Origin: Geosiphon pyriformis | Lineage: Eukaryota > Glomeromycota > Glomeromycetes > Archaeosporales > Geosiphonaceae | Length of the DNA: 64,000 nucleotides | Assembly: GCA_016748015.1 (NCBI GenBank) | Contig: JAAOMT010000543.1 | Span: 310,001-374,000 of the forward strand | Direction of reading: 5' to 3' | Shown: positions 12,010 through 26,800 of the stretch, in pieces | Numbering within the stretch: position 1 is the stretch's first letter | Layout of the letters: each line of letters opens with the position of its first letter | The notes under the pieces: model-generated | Database searches by the model: none | What the model was told of the DNA's origin: nothing | The model's input: the letters and a program-made list of their open reading frames with translations, nothing else | Program-made: the position numbers and the translations under genes

Positions 12010-14337
12010 TCTTTTTCTTGTACTTTTGGCAAAATATCAAAGATAAAAGAGGTGAAGATTGAAAAATTATTATAGGTAGTCATTTTTCATTGGGCTATTT
12101 TTATTATTTGTCAAATAATGATTGGGATCATATGATACATGAACCGTGCTGCAGCTAGGTATTTGATCAACGATTTAATGATTTTTTTTAAAAAGTTTAG
12201 AATAGTCGAGAAAATTATGTTTTTAAAAAATCTACATCATCATCATCATCATCAAAAACAGATAATCTAAAAATTTTCAAATACCATTTAAACACTTGAT
12301 TTTTCATTAAAAATCAATTTAAAATAAAAATATTCAGAGATAAACAAAAACAACTTTTTTATTTTTTCATTTAAAGAATTATACCCTATTAATTTTAACA
12401 AATATTATTTGGGATCATAAATTAGAAAAGTATTAAATTTGATTTGAAATAAAAAAAAAAAAAAAAAAAGAATTCTTTGTGATATTTTGAATAAGCATGA
12501 AAACACTTTTACATATGATTGGTTGGTAATTCTTTTAAATTTGAAATTCAAATATCTTTGACTTATTTTAAAAAAAAAAATTTCAAATTTTTCAAATTAC
12601 TCGTAGAAAAAGTAAAAAGAAGTTAAAATATTAAAATATTTTTAACGCAATAATAATAACAAAATTAAGCAAATTTTTAATTTCACAACAAAAATATTTC
12701 AATTATTTATTTGGACTAAGATTTTCTTTGTTCAATTATAGTTTTTAATTGACCTTGTACTCTTATTTACGTCGTTGCTGCCACTTTCAACAATGCACGA
12801 ATTTCAAAATTATCAACACTTGTCTTTCCAAGATGATTGATATAATATCAAGATTGCCAGTTGGATTATCTCAACTGAAAAAGGCGTAAGAACACAATTC
12901 TTCTTCTGATGATGAGTTTACGGCGGCTTTTGCACATTTCATTAACAATTACCCATAACAATACACATTGATCCAGTTCTCAGGGTTAAACATATAAGGA
13001 ACTAAAGCATGTTGATCTGCATGCAATGAAAATCTCAAGTAAATGCAACAATGTGAAGAAATTAAACGATAACATTCTTCCTTCCCAGGTGTATTTGACA
13101 TTGAGAAGTTCAACTTGAAATTGTTTTAGCGCAACCAAGTACAGAGATTTTCAACGAATTCAGAGTTTCGATTGAAAAAAAATCTTTGGCTATTATTGAT
13201 TAAAAGATTTTTGGAGAATTGATAAACGATTGATAAACGATTGATTGATTGATTGATTGATTATTTGATTGATCGTATAGTCGGAATTTCTCGTTGCCAA
13301 GATTGTAATAATATTAAAAAAATTTGAATTGTACTCGGGAAACAAAAACTTTTGAGATTTTGTGAAGACAGAATAAGAAATATTGATTGGGACTCATGTT
13401 TCATAATCACTTTAGCCTTATTCTAAATTTTTCAAAAATCATCGACAAGAATGGGAACCATAAAATTTCATATCAAATCTTTTATAAATTGAATAAAACA
13501 TCCAAAAATGGTATTTATTTCCTGTGGGGGATTTGATTGATTACTAGGCAATGATTATATTTGAATGATAATTTTTTTTTTGTTTTAACGAAAAAAATGT
13601 TTATTCAAGGCTTTTTGAAATATAAAAATAGTTACATAAAAAAAGCTGAATTATGATAACATGACGCCGCCAATGTTCAAAATTTCAACAAAGTAATACG
13701 AAATTTACCGTTTAACATTAAAAATCAGACTAATTTTATGCAAGATATTTCAATTGCCTCTTGGTCGGTGAGATTCGATCAATTATTACAGAGAGATATA
13801 GAGAAAAGAGAAAAGAGATCATAGCCAAAACAATGCTTAAATTACTTAACAATGTTTCTAAAAATAAAAAGAGAAGCACAAGAATCAAAAACTTGTGCTG
13901 ATCACGTATTAGCATAGATACCGACAATAGGTCGGACTTTAATGTAAGCTAATATTTCCTTTTATGGTAAGTCCCAGATTACGAATGCGAGGCCTTTAAT
14001 GAATAGAACTTACGCCTTTTTTTTACAAATTTTTTTAGAAACCTTTCATGGAAAAGGCGTCATGTATTACCAAACTCTTTGAAATCAGATCATAGGGTCT
14101 TTGATACTTGCATATTCAAAAACAAAGTAATAGACATAATGCTTTATTGTTTGTAAATTTTTTACTGTGAAAAAACGGAAAAACAGTCGAATATTGGTCT
14201 TTATTTTGTTAGAATGTAATACCTATTGAACTGTCAATTTTAAATAACTGTTTAATATTGTGTGGAAAAATAATATGCATCCAATTATTTGGAGGCATAA
14301 ATTTTGGGCAAGACTAGTAGGTCAAATGACACATTAC
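12010..14337. other. Gene-free intergenic DNA
   Basis: No coding exon is supported. The first 150 bases upstream of 12009 are the likely promoter of the minus-strand basic-protein gene. Short tandem tracts occur: (CAT)n at about 12236-12253 and (GATT)n near 13238-13261. I tried minus-strand frames at 13736-13927 and saw only hydrophobic, low-complexity translation. Confidence 0.55.
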
Positions 14338-14390
14338 CCGAGATAAATATTAATAACTAATCATATTTATATGATTAGTTATTAACTCGG
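14338..14390. repeat. Long perfect inverted repeat (hairpin)
   Basis: The 17-base arms 14350-14366 and 14369-14385 are perfect reverse complements separated by only TT. Outside them, CCGAG (14338-14342) pairs with CTCGG (14386-14390), extending the cruciform across a small asymmetric bulge. No gene lies within 2 kb. It could be a tiny foldback element or a site where a palindrome has formed. Confidence 0.93.
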
Positions 14391-14452
14391 TGAATAATTT
14401 TTACTAGACACTCATAATGAAAAACTGTGTTAATCTTGAATGTCTGAATAAT

Positions 14453-14500
14453 TAATGAATAATTAAAGAATAATTAAAGAATAATTAAAGAATAATTAGA
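14453..14500. repeat. Tandem 11-bp repeat
   Basis: About four head-to-tail copies of an AATAATTAAAG-like unit, with the first and last diverged. A simple minisatellite just downstream of the hairpin at 14338-14390. Confidence 0.85.
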
Positions 14501-14958
14501 ATATATTTGAAACATGAGAAATTCATTAAAAAGTGAATAAGCTTATTTTCAGGAAGTTTAATCTAACTAATTTTAGGGAAATTGGTCTCAATTGAACCCA
14601 TGTGGTGTGATAAACAGACACGGCTACTTCCAAAAAAAACCTCTTTGATGATTAATAATCAATCAATTAATCAAATTCATTTTAACACTTTTGGTTAAAA
14701 CGAATGACCTGATTTTAAAGATTTTTGGACTTTTAAATACGCTCCAAGTTTCACTCAAAATAGTCGATTTTTAATTTTCTTAAAGAGATAAAAATAGAAT
14801 TTTATGCAATTCTGTTTCCTGTGTCTAAATCGAGATCGATCTAGGGAACTGGTCTGTGGGTCTACGCATTTCGTGATTACAAAAAAATCTTTACAAGTCT
14901 AGACGTGAAAATATTAAACCTCACGATCTTTTATTCTCCGTTCGGAAAAGAAAGTTGC

Positions 14959-14959
<1 letters not shown>

Positions 14960-14991
<32 letters not shown>
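14960..14991. repeat. (AAT)n microsatellite
   Basis: About ten AAT units in otherwise unique DNA. Confidence 0.93.
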
Positions 14992-14994
<3 letters not shown>

Positions 14995-14999
14995 GATGA

Positions 15000-17280
15000 T
15001 GAGAATTTTAAAAAATTATTTTCTGATTATTTAATACAGTGTACAGTAAAAAAAACTCCCTAAATTTTGGCATTAACCCAAATATTAAAAAAGTATTTGA
15101 ACACAGAGCTACAATATTATTCAAAAGAGAGACTTTAACCGGATTTTTAGGAAAACTTTCCTAATCATTTTAAATATACAACCCTTTTTTTACGTGAAAG
15201 AAGGTAACTTAAAAAGGATAAAGGTAATTTCAATATTAATATTTTATATGGTTGTATGTTAAAATTATCTATTATTTATAAATTGGATAATGATCTCAAT
15301 TATTAAAATAAGACTTATTATATCTATATTTTTTGGGAGTTTATTTGTCAAGTAACATCAATAAAATTTTTAGTTTCTTATATAATTTATTTTAGAAAAA
15401 TTTAAAATAAATCTTTAATATTCTATTGGAAAAACTATAATATATGCAAAAAAAAAAAAAAAAAATTTATGAAAATACTAACCCAAATTTGTTTATCATT
15501 TTAATTTTAATTTATTACTCGAATTTGCTTGTTAATTTATTTGTTTGTTAGTTTGTTTATTGATTTATTCATTTTTTTTTTTTTTAGAAAAATATTTTAC
15601 AATTCAAGCAGACTAATTCAAAAAAGTATTAATTGCTTCTATTAAAGTGAATATTATTAAAAAAAATTTCTTCTATATACAAAAACAAAAACCAAAAACA
15701 AATTTTTATATAAATAAATATTTAATCAAATAAATGATTTTAATTTTGAAAAAAAAATTTAAAAAATCACATTTAAATAATAAATAAATTAAATACAGAT
15801 CATTGATTAATATCATTAATCAAGTAAAATAAAATAAATAAAAATACATTGATTAATTTTAATTATACTAATTTTTTAATTTTATTTATTAATTATTTGA
15901 TAAACAATTTATCATAAATTTATTTGTTTTAAATTAAAAAATTTTTATCTAAAAATATTAATAAATTTATCAATTTTTAAAAATTATTTTTTGTTTAATT
16001 GAATTTTTTGAAATTTTATACTTTTAAAATTATTTGCATTTTGATAATTTCACAAAATTAAATCTTTTATTATTAATAAATATTTAACTAAAATTAAGAT
16101 TGATGACAAAATTACACAAATAAAATTAAATTTTTTGTATTTTTTTTTTGAAATCTCTTGCATACATTTTTTGGTCATATACTTAAATAAAAAATATATA
16201 TAGGGAAATATTTACAATATTTTTTGTTTTAACAAGCTGTCAAATTGATATTGCATTAGATATTCGGGATAACTGCAAGTAATATTATGAAAGATGTTAA
16301 AAGGAATTTTTGGGCGTTTTTTTCGTAACAGCAAACAAAAAAAAAATTTCGGATAATAATGTAAAGAAATTTTTTTTGTGGATCTGAAAATGATTTAAAA
16401 GCAACTGATACCAAAGACCTTGAAATTTTGTGAACGTCGTACATTAATATTTTGATGTTTTGTTGACAGTTTTTTTTTTAAAAAAAAAAGTAACATTATC
16501 AAATTTAAATTTTCTAAACAAAATTACGAGTTGCAGGTTTTTTGTATAAAGAAAATATATATTAAAAAAGAAAACGTTTTCTTTAAACCTTTTTTTTTTT
16601 TCAGATTAATAATTGTGAAAACTTTTACTACCAATAAAAAAATCTAAAAAAAAGGTAGATTGAAACTCAATAAAAAAAAACCTTAAAGACTCTACTATTA
16701 ATTATTTATTAGTAAATTTTTGATATATGGAATTTAAAAAAAATTTTTTTTTCATTCATTTTTAAAATATTTTTGATTTAAATATGTCTCATTAGGATTG
16801 ATCATATTTGTTGAGTGACATATGTCAAAAGATTTCATCTTTATAATTTCCTTATTGATTTATGTATTTAATTAATTAATTAATTAATTAAAATGAAGAG
16901 TTTTTTGTGTTAATATTTATTTGATGGTAAATATTTCAAAGTTAACTGGTCGTTTAGTACATGTGTCAACGCGCGCGCGCGTCATTAGCCCTAAAGATGA
17001 TTATGCAGATACAAATGTAAAAGTACGCCTCACATAAGATTAATCATGATAGTTTTTTTTCTGTATTTCGAGGTTTTGGTGCTACACATGTGGTAAAACA
17101 CATTTGAAAACATTTTCCTCAAATATTATTTTATTTGGCTTCAAAAAGTATCACCTATTTTTTAAGTAAAATATTGTAGAATTATGTTTTAAATTTTTTG
17201 TGTTATATAGGGTTCAGTTAGGTAAAATGAATTTGGAACTAAGTTAAAAAATTATTCTCAATCACTCATTCATTCATTCA
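15000..17280. other. Gene-free A/T-rich DNA
   Basis: I see no gene. From about 15380 to 16250 the sequence is almost entirely A/T. The only G/C feature is the CG-dinucleotide tract listed separately. Confidence 0.6.
16969..16982. repeat. Alternating (CG)6 tract
   Basis: Six consecutive CG dinucleotides flanked by A and T (ACGCGCGCGCGCGT). Alternating purine-pyrimidine CG runs can adopt Z-DNA, and such a dense CpG cluster is striking in this A/T-rich region. No adjacent gene is visible. Confidence 0.9.
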
Positions 17281-17283
17281 TTC

Positions 17284-17285
17284 AC

Positions 17286-17347
<62 letters not shown>

Positions 17348-17533
17348 NNNNNNNNNNNNNNNNNNNNNNNNNNNNNNNNNNNNNNNNNNNNNNNNNNNNN
17401 NNNNNNNNNNNNNNNNNNNNNNNNNNNNNNNNNNNNNNNNNNNNNNNNNNNNNNNNNNNNNNNNNNNNNNNNNNNNNNNNNNNNNNNNNNNNNNNNNNNN
17501 NNNNNNNNNNNNNNNNNNNNNNNNNNNNNNNNN

Positions 17534-17581
<48 letters not shown>
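17284..17581. repeat. (CT)n, assembly gap, poly(A) block
   Basis: A (CT)n array (about 17284-17342) leads via CACAC into a 186-base run of N (17348-17533), followed immediately by 48 consecutive A (17534-17581). The low-complexity edges on both sides explain why the assembly broke here. The poly(A) could be the tail of an inserted retroelement hidden in the gap, but that cannot be seen. Confidence 0.95.
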
Positions 17582-17584
<3 letters not shown>

Positions 17585-20500
17585 TTTCGATTACAAAACA
17601 CTAGAGAAACCCAATTTTTTGAAACCATTCCTTAATATTAATCAGAATTAAGGAGGAGAAATCATCTGGTTATCTATGGCTTCACGATCGCTAAAAACCC
17701 CTTTGATAGACAAATTGCTTTTAATTTAAAAAAAAAGTTATGGGTACTATTCAGGGTTTAATTCTACAAGTGATGATCATGGTAACACATAAAAGACTGG
17801 AATATTTTTTAAACGGGTAAAAATAAGAAGACCCTGAAGCAAACACGAGTTAAAAAACAATGCAACCCTAAATTTAATCAGCCCATGAAGATACACAACA
17901 TTCAAATAAAAATTATTAGAATTTTAATCTTGATTTTTAACTGCCGTAAAAACCAAATAGCCTTTTAACCCCTTTTAAACCTTAATCTCAAACTAGTAAA
18001 AATAGGTTTTCACTTCCCGAAGTTTAGGATAAATTTTTGATGATGATTCAGGGTAAAGAAATGAAAAATGAACCTTGCTCCTCCCCCCCCTTTTTTTTAC
18101 AGACTTATCATGAATCTCCTTACCACCCTTAGGTTCAAAAAATGTGAACCAACTAGCTAAAAATTTTTAGTTTAAATCCAAACTCAATACTCTCGGGTTT
18201 CCCTAGAAAATACACAGTAAAGGATAGAAAAAGTTTTTGCTCATTCTCAAGTTAGGATAAACATTTTGAAATGCTGGCGTTCCAAAAATATAACAGTACT
18301 TAATCAAAACTAAAGCAAAAATGCAGGAACCAATCTTGATTGTCTATTTTTATAATATTCAACCTGAAAAAGCTTTCTAGACGACAACTAATTGGACTTT
18401 TAATAAAGTTTGTAATTTAACCGAACATGAGAAAAGTTACACAAAATCAAAGCTTTTCTTGTTGATTATCAAAGTTTTTATCAAACTCTGTCAAAATGAT
18501 GATAAAAAAATAATTATTGAATCATTTCACTCTCATTTTTAGAAGAGTCAGTTTTTTGAACATATATTATCAGAACTATTGAAAAAAACAAAAAATTAAC
18601 AGAAAAATCGAAATCAATATTCTTCAAAATTGATGTCTCTCACCCCTCACCACTCACCCCTCACCCCCTCCCATATTTAATTTCTGGGAACATGAACAAA
18701 TTTTACCGAAAAATTTTAAATATTTAAAGACAAACAATCAACGATGATTTTGGGTTTATGATTAAACACCAATTTTGGTATCTTGGTGACAATTATTTTC
18801 CCGTTTTGTCACTTGAAAGAAATCAAGTAATATTAAGGTGGCTTGTAAATGTGTACAAAAACTTTATGTCCTAATTATCTAAAAATTTATGCACATTCGG
18901 TTATATAATATGGGTAACAAGAACCAGCCAAACAATGTTTGGAAATCAATGATAACGGTTCACAATATTTTAATCTAAAAGAGATTAAAATTTAAAGGAA
19001 AGCGAAATAATGCAATAAGTAACAGATTATAGGTTAACTTTATCTACTGGTAACTAAGGAGGGGGGGGGGGGGGAAAAATATCGGATGGTTTTTTTAAAA
19101 TATCGAGACCCAAAAAAATATACGTTAAACCGAAAAAATAAAAAGAAATTTTTAGATACAGACCCAAATTCGAGAAATCTTGAATCAATCATGATCGTGC
19201 GTAACCTATCAAAACTTGAGCTTTTTGAAAATAAAAAAAATAAAAAAAAAAACCAGTTATTTTTGTTTTCACAAAGTTGAACCTTAAAATGAAAATTTTC
19301 GAAATAACATTAAATGTAATTAATCCTAATCTTTTAAAACCTTAATAGCCTGATTTTTAGAATTTGATAAAAGATTAATAATAAAAAATTTAAAATTTAA
19401 AATTTAAAATAATTTTTTTATTTTTAAGAAAAGTTTCCTAATACATACATTATAATTGGAATATTTCAATACAAACAACAAATTATTAAACCTTAAAAAT
19501 TAAAAAAGAAAATAAAAGAAAAATATTAATTTTTTTTTTACTTATTAACAATAATGTGAATATAATTTTGAAACAAGTTTTTATCATTTATATATGAAAC
19601 TAAAGAAAATAAATTTATCTAGAACACTATAAAAGATTCTTTTCTAATCAATATACGTACAAATCAGTTAGAAAAAATAAAAAGTTATTAAAACCTTTTG
19701 AACCTAAATTCAATAATATCCACTTGCATAAATGGTTATGCAGCAATTTTAGGTTCCTCAAACCATTTGAGTTTGATCTTTGAATCTCCTACTCTGTTGT
19801 AGATTTTTCATTCTGTGTATTATCAAACATTCTGTCAAACTAACGTAAAAGAAATTTTTAGAATATTCATTCATTGAAATACTTTAGAAACCGTTGCTTA
19901 TCAAATTACTTTTTTTAATAGTTCGATTTATTCAAAATCTAGATTCATAATTCATAGAAATTTGAGATGAAAAAAATCCATTCCCCCATTCCTTATGCAT
20001 TTCTTGAAATGGAGAGTCCTTGTAAATTACTATGTTTGTTTGAAAAAATATCTTCGTATCGATGCACATTTCTTGTTGTTGTTTTTGTTGTTAACCTTTT
20101 TAAAAGGTTTTATTTGTTCTTCACCAATTTTCATTTATCATAAAACCGATGTTACCTAATTGAGCAAGAATGGACAGTTAATTCCGATTTTGAAGGTTTT
20201 GATAATTTGGATGGTTTGCTTTCTATAGCTTTTGAACTGTCAAAGATTAAGGTAACTTTGAATCATATACAAGTTATGGAAATTCTGCCCTTAAATGTAC
20301 CATGAATGTCGGTCAGTTAAATTCTCCATCATGATCCCATAGAGAAGCGTTTTAGGAAAAAATTGTCCATTGAAAGATATGAGAGGCATGCAATCCGATA
20401 GGAGTTGGTTAATCCGAAGTGATTATCCAGCTACATGCATCTGCCATTTATTTAAAATGAATGAATGAATGAATGAATGAAATATCTTCTTTATGTGAAA

Positions 20501-20973
20501 CAAGAATTTAATGATTGATGAATACCCCGGTTTTAAGTTTGGACAGATTCTGGGGAAAAATCTTTTTTTTTTTTTCTTAAAATTTTACTAATATTTTTAA
20601 AGTAAACATACCAACTTTTCCATGATTACTCTCAATTTAAGAAGAAAACTTCTGGGGAAATGATCGGACGAACGGCAGCAGGTCTGTGTGCTTGTTTTTT
20701 TTTTAAATCTAAAAAAATTTTCTCGTCTAGCCTTTTCGATTCAGAGAAAGAATTTTTGCGTGAAAATTTTCTTATTGGTGTTCCTTTCAGGGAAGATTTA
20801 ATTGCTATACTTAGGATTTCTATGGGAATCAAATATCAAAAATAATTTTTCTTCAGTATAGTGGCCTTCGTTAAAAGTGGCTGTGAAACAAGGTTAATTT
20901 CGTAATATTTTTGTGCCCAAGGGAACTTTGTACAAAAATAGACTTTTTGACTATGTTGTAACTGATGAGTTTT
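17582..20973. other. Gene-free intergenic DNA
   Basis: No convincing exon. A run of about 14 G lies near 19060-19074. Two overlapping open frames on opposite strands at 20632-20845 have no recognisable family, and I do not support either. A short (AATG)n tract lies near 20457-20480. Confidence 0.5.
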
Positions 20974-20993
20974 TTTCTTTCTTTCTTCTTTCT

Positions 20994-21030
<37 letters not shown>

Positions 21031-21085
21031 TTTCTTTCTTCTTATTCTTTCTTCTTTCTTTCTTCTTATTCTTTCTTTCTTTGAT
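20974..21085. repeat. Interrupted (TTTC)n microsatellite
   Basis: TTTC units interrupted by TTC and TTATTC variants, so more degenerate than the TTTC array at 4826-4907. Confidence 0.92.
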
Positions 21086-22399
21086 GTGACCTGAAGTGTT
21101 TAATGAACTAGTATATCTTCGTTTTGCAGATGATCATAAATTAAGAGAAACCTATTAAAAATATCTAAAAGTTGACACTTCCTTATTAAAAATTTCAATC
21201 ACCAGGAGTAGTATCAACAATGGTTCCGATATTTGGATTATTAGTTTTGAATAAGAGTGCTAGTGTTTTTTTCCAAAAAAGTATTGAATAGCCAAAAATT
21301 TGGCCTTTTGATGTTGAATCTCAAGTGATCGTCACGATTTTTATTTGAATATAGCAGCGTGTAATCTGAAAAACAAAGCTTTTTAGTCAACAATATCATA
21401 GCAAAAAGTTTTGTAAAGAAACTGGCACAAATTTTATCCATACAAGGTTGGAAACATTACTCCCGATCTTTTACAAAGTTCGTATTTGAAGCAATCAGAA
21501 GTTTTAAAGCTAAAAATATACAATTTAAGGAATTTTTCTATTCATCAAAGCATAATAATTAATTAATTAATTAATTGAAGAATAAATTCAGCTTGAAATT
21601 CATGTGTGGGAAAAATTTTAGCCAATGAGTGACATTTAAAGAGATCTGACGAAATTTTAATGGGTATTGTTGTTTAAAGAGTATAATTTTATGTGCCTTG
21701 CAAATTTTTTAAACAAGATGAACAATGTAGATTGTATTGGAATTGTTTTATAGCCATCTTTGAGAAATACTGATGGAGAAAGAGTAGCATGTTCAGTTAG
21801 AAGAATAGTAGTCTGTTTCAGGCAGAGAGATTTTATGTTTAATTTTTTTAAAAAAGTAAAGTATTTTTTAGTATATTGTCCATTTTTTCTAGGATATTCG
21901 ATATTCGATTTCGAACGAGAAACTCCCAAGAAATGAATAGAATATCCAATTAAGATCTATATGGATGATAAAATTTAAGAATCAATAATCGTTTCACTCA
22001 ACTGCCTCTAATAACTTCAAGTTTAACCTATATTTGAAACAAAATAACATATTAAGCCTAACGAAAATTTTTGAACTCTTTGGAAGTCATGCCTATAAAA
22101 AATAATTTAATTTGTGATTAGGATTTTGTGATGAAATATAAATATTACAATTATTAATACAAAAATTAATAATAATATTGAAAATAGAGGATTAGTCGGT
22201 TTTATTGAGAAAAATATATTGTGAAGTTAGGTTATTAAGAAAAACAGTTAATAGAATGTTTTTTTTTCAAATTTTGCCAATTACCCTTGAAAAAACTCCA
22301 AAAATGACAAAAGAAAAACTCTAAAAACAAAAATTTATAATTAAATTTGTTTTAAAACTTTACAGAATAATTACAAATAACTTTAATTATTACAATTAA
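21086..22399. other. Gene-free intergenic DNA
   Basis: I see no supported gene. Open frames at 21241-21441 and 21657-21929 (minus) are Phe/Lys/Leu-rich and carry no motif. Confidence 0.5.
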
Positions 22400-23793
22400 T
22401 TTAAATAAATATACTTTTTTAAATATTGAGAACTTATTTAATAAAAACAAATGAAATTGGATATCCTGTTTACAAATTAAATATATTTAATATTAATTTG
22501 TTTTTAAAATTATCCATTGTGAAAATTTTTTAAAAAAAAACCATCCAGATTGATAATTTTTAATCCATAAAAAAAAATTGTTTTTTTTTGCCATTTACTA
22601 CGTAATTTATGTCATCACGCAATTTTTATTTTTTGTTTGACCATTAATTGTCGATTATATTATTGAAAATTAGATAGCTAAACATCATAAGATGAATTGG
22701 TGCCACGTATCAAATTAGATTAATAAGTTTTTATATTAAAATTAATATACATTTAATCATATAGAATTTTTTTTAATATTTTAATAAATAAAATAAGGTT
22801 TTCTCTGATATAAAATTAGAAACCTTATTACTCGATCTTTAAACTTTTAATTAATAATTCTTAATTAATTTAATTGCTACTTTAATATTTTTATTGTTTA
22901 TATTCATTTAGGGTATTCATAAAAATGTCAAAATTTATAATCTAACGATATTTTTTGTTAATTTAAATAATAGTTCTTCAAACTATTTATTTGTTGAATT
23001 AAATTATTAAATCATACTTAAATATATAAATTAATAATTTTATGTTTAATATTTTTAATTAAACTTGAACTATTTTATAAAATAAAAAAAAAAAATTTAT
23101 CAAGTTTTAAATCTTTATTTTACCAATTTAAACACTTGTAACATTATATTTGAAAATTATTATCTTCAATTCAATGTTTGGAATACATATAAATAATAAT
23201 TTATTGATTTTTTTAAACAAAATATTTTTATGATTTTATTATTTTAAAAAATACTTAAAAGTTATATTATTATTATTATTATTATTACTATTTATTTTTT
23301 ATTATTGAATTTGTAAACTAATTATTTGCTTGTTACTTGTTATATAAAAAATATAATTTAAATATTTAGAAAACTATTATTGAAAAATTTATTCTAAAGA
23401 TTTTTTTTTAGTTTTTAGTTAATTATTTTTTAATTGACAAATATTATTTTTCAGTCAACTTATTTATTTTTTGTTCACTTATTACTAATTGATTTTAATT
23501 ATTATTATGAATTTTTTGTTATATTAAATATAATTTTTTACAATTTTTAATATAATACATATTTAATTATAAATGTAAAATTATCAACTTTTATATGTAA
23601 TTAACCACTTAAATTTAATAAAAATATACAATATTGTTATAAATAAAACTTTTTTGTTATTCTATTTATAATATTTATTTTTAATTATGTTTAATTTACA
23701 ATTAATTATAATAATTAAATTACTTATTTAAATTATTATTAAGAATATTTTGTTTTTTGGTTTTTTTGTTATTATACTGTTTTAAAAAAATAA

Positions 23794-23828
<35 letters not shown>

Positions 23829-26800
23829 ATTAGCCAATTAAATATTAGTATTATAAATATTATAATAACAAAAATTTTAAGAATATTAAAAATAACTGCA
23901 AAATAATTAAGAAATAATTAAAAATACCAAAAATAATTTACAAATAATAATAGCTAACAAAAAAAAATTAGAAAATTAAAAAATTAAAAACTATTTTTAT
24001 TTTTGGTTTAATAATATTTTTATTAAAAATATTATTAAATTATTAATTTTTGGTTATTATTATATCTATTTATATTATTTTTTATTAACAAATATTCAAA
24101 ACATAATTACTAATTTTATTATATTAAATTAATATCTTTTAATTATAATTAATATTTATTTTTTTGTTATTTGTTTTATTATAAAATTTATTAATTGAAA
24201 AAATAGTATTAAAAATATAATATTATAAATAATTTAATAAAAAATATATATTCTAAATATATAATAAACTTATTAAAATTTGATAATTTATTAAAAAAGT
24301 AAAAAACACTAAAATAAATTTATAAAAAAAATTAAGTATTAAAAACATTAAATTATTAAATATTTGTTTTTTATATCAAAAATTCTATTGACTAACTTTT
24401 AAATTTATTAATTATATAATAATATTAATTACTTAAAAAATAATTGTAATAATATTAAATTTTTGGCTAATATTATATAAACACTAATTTAACTTAATAA
24501 TCATAGTATTAAAAATAATATAATTAAAACTTTAAACAATAATTTTTATTTATATACATAATTATTAATAATTTATAACTTTTAATTAAGAAACTATAAT
24601 TTTTTTAATTATATTTAACAGTTTTTATACAAAGTTTTTATTAAGTTTATATAGTAATAAAAATAATTTTTCATTATTTTTATTTTTATTAAGTAAATTG
24701 AATTAATAAGAATTTAATGTGTGAATTAATCTTATAAATATCTTAATTGTTATTTTTTTTAAAAAATAAAAATATTTTATATTATTAACAAATTTTTAAA
24801 TTTAAAAAAACAAAATTATTTATCTTTTATGTAATAAAATTTTTTACTTTCATTTGAATAAATTCTGTAATTAAAGACTATTTAATAGTTATATATAAGT
24901 ATTTTATGTTGACATTGAAAAAAATTTTGTAAACCGAAATAAAACAAAATAAGATGAATCTTTTTATTGAAACACACAAATAATAATAAAAGTTATTTAA
25001 TGCTTTAAAATATTTTTTTACAGCTTTTAGAAATTTTATTTATATATTTAAATTGAAAAATTAATAACCAAAGTTAATGATTGAGTTAAAAATTTAGGCA
25101 AAAATCAAATTATTAATCAAATTAATAAGTAAGTTAATGGCTAAGATAAATAATATTAATGGTTAATACATAATCAAATAAAAAATAAAATTATAAAGTT
25201 TATTAATGTAAAAATTTAATCATAATCATGTAAAATATTGTTTTTTAATATAATTATTACTTAATGTAATTTTTATTATTTAAAAATTTATAATATATTA
25301 TTTCAATTAACATTTTACAAAAAAACACAAAAGAATAATTAAAATAAAAATACATTAAAATTATTAATATTATGCTAAAATATTTTCAAAATCGTTAAAA
25401 TATTATATCAATAAATATTTTAATGAATTTTTAAAAACAAATAATTTGAAATAAAAGTAATTTTTGTTGCTTTAAAAAATATAGATTATATATATATATA
25501 TATATTAATATAATAATGATCGCTAAATAATATACTCTAATTAATTTATTTTTCATAAATAGTGTATTCTCAAAAAGTAAAATCTTTTTGTAATTATCTA
25601 TAATTTATCATATTTATTTCAACTACTTTCACAAAGGGTGGTCCAACTACTATCTATGGACATCTAGCGAAAAATTAGCACATAATAAAAGTAGTCTAGA
25701 TGCATATTTAAAAATATCTAATTTATTTAATCATATTAAGATTCTAATGTTATTTTAATAATGGCTAATTTAAATTCATAATAAATCAAGAATCAGCTTA
25801 ATTATTTTTCTGTTTAAAGATTGATAAAACATATTGAAATTCTATTTTAATTTAGTGAAATTATTTTTAACTCAAAGTTTTAGCAATGAAAAAATTTTTT
25901 ATAAATTTTTTGAAATGTAATAAATTTTTTATTAAATATATTCTAATTTAATTTTAAAAAATTTTTGAATATTTTTTATTTTTTAAACAGATAAACATAT
26001 TAATATTTTATTAAATTCACAAATTTTTTCTATTAATTTTTGATGTCCCATATTTAGCAATTTTTTTTTAGAATTAATTTGTTTCTTAATCAATAACTTA
26101 ATTATTGATTTAATTATTAACTCAATCATTAATTTTTTAACTTAATAATTAAATTGTTTAATTATCTTTTTATTAAACTATAGAAAATTATTGAAAAATA
26201 ATCAAATTTAATTTAATTAATTAACTTTTTTCTTTCGATTGAAGTTAATTTAATACATGTTTGAATTTGTATTTGTTAAAATTAACTTACAAATTAAAAA
26301 ATATATTCTGGTTTTAAAAATATAACAGTTACTTAATCTTAAAAACCTTAATAAAAATATAAAATTATAGTAGTTGTATTATTTTTTATTGGTAATTATA
26401 GATTATTATTTTAGTTTTTGATGCAATTTTTTAATTAAAGTCATATATTCAAACAAAAAAATATAACTTAAATGTGACTTGCTATTATATTATTTACAAA
26501 TAAACTTGTATAATTATTTTTATTATTTTTATCATTTTTGTAATATAAATAACAAATGTTTTTTGAATTATAATCATTTGAACAATAAAATTTAAATTTA
26601 AATTAAATTAAATAAATTTTGCTAAACCAATCTGTGGTTAATATTAAAATTAATTTCTATTTCAAAAAGAAATTTTTAAAAATATAAAATAAATACATTT
26701 AAAAAATTAAAATTTTAATTAAATAGTTCAAACAGACAACTTGAAACAAAATTGAAAATTAAATTTAATAAAGAAATTAATAGCAAATTGTATAATAAAA

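Noticed and set aside
15040-15346. Possible MITE with ACTCCC/GGGAGT ends
   Set aside because: Only short imperfect matches at the ends and no clear target duplication.
20632-20845. Two overlapping open frames on opposite strands
   Set aside because: Neither has a recognisable domain, splice partner or promoter; mutual overlap suggests chance.
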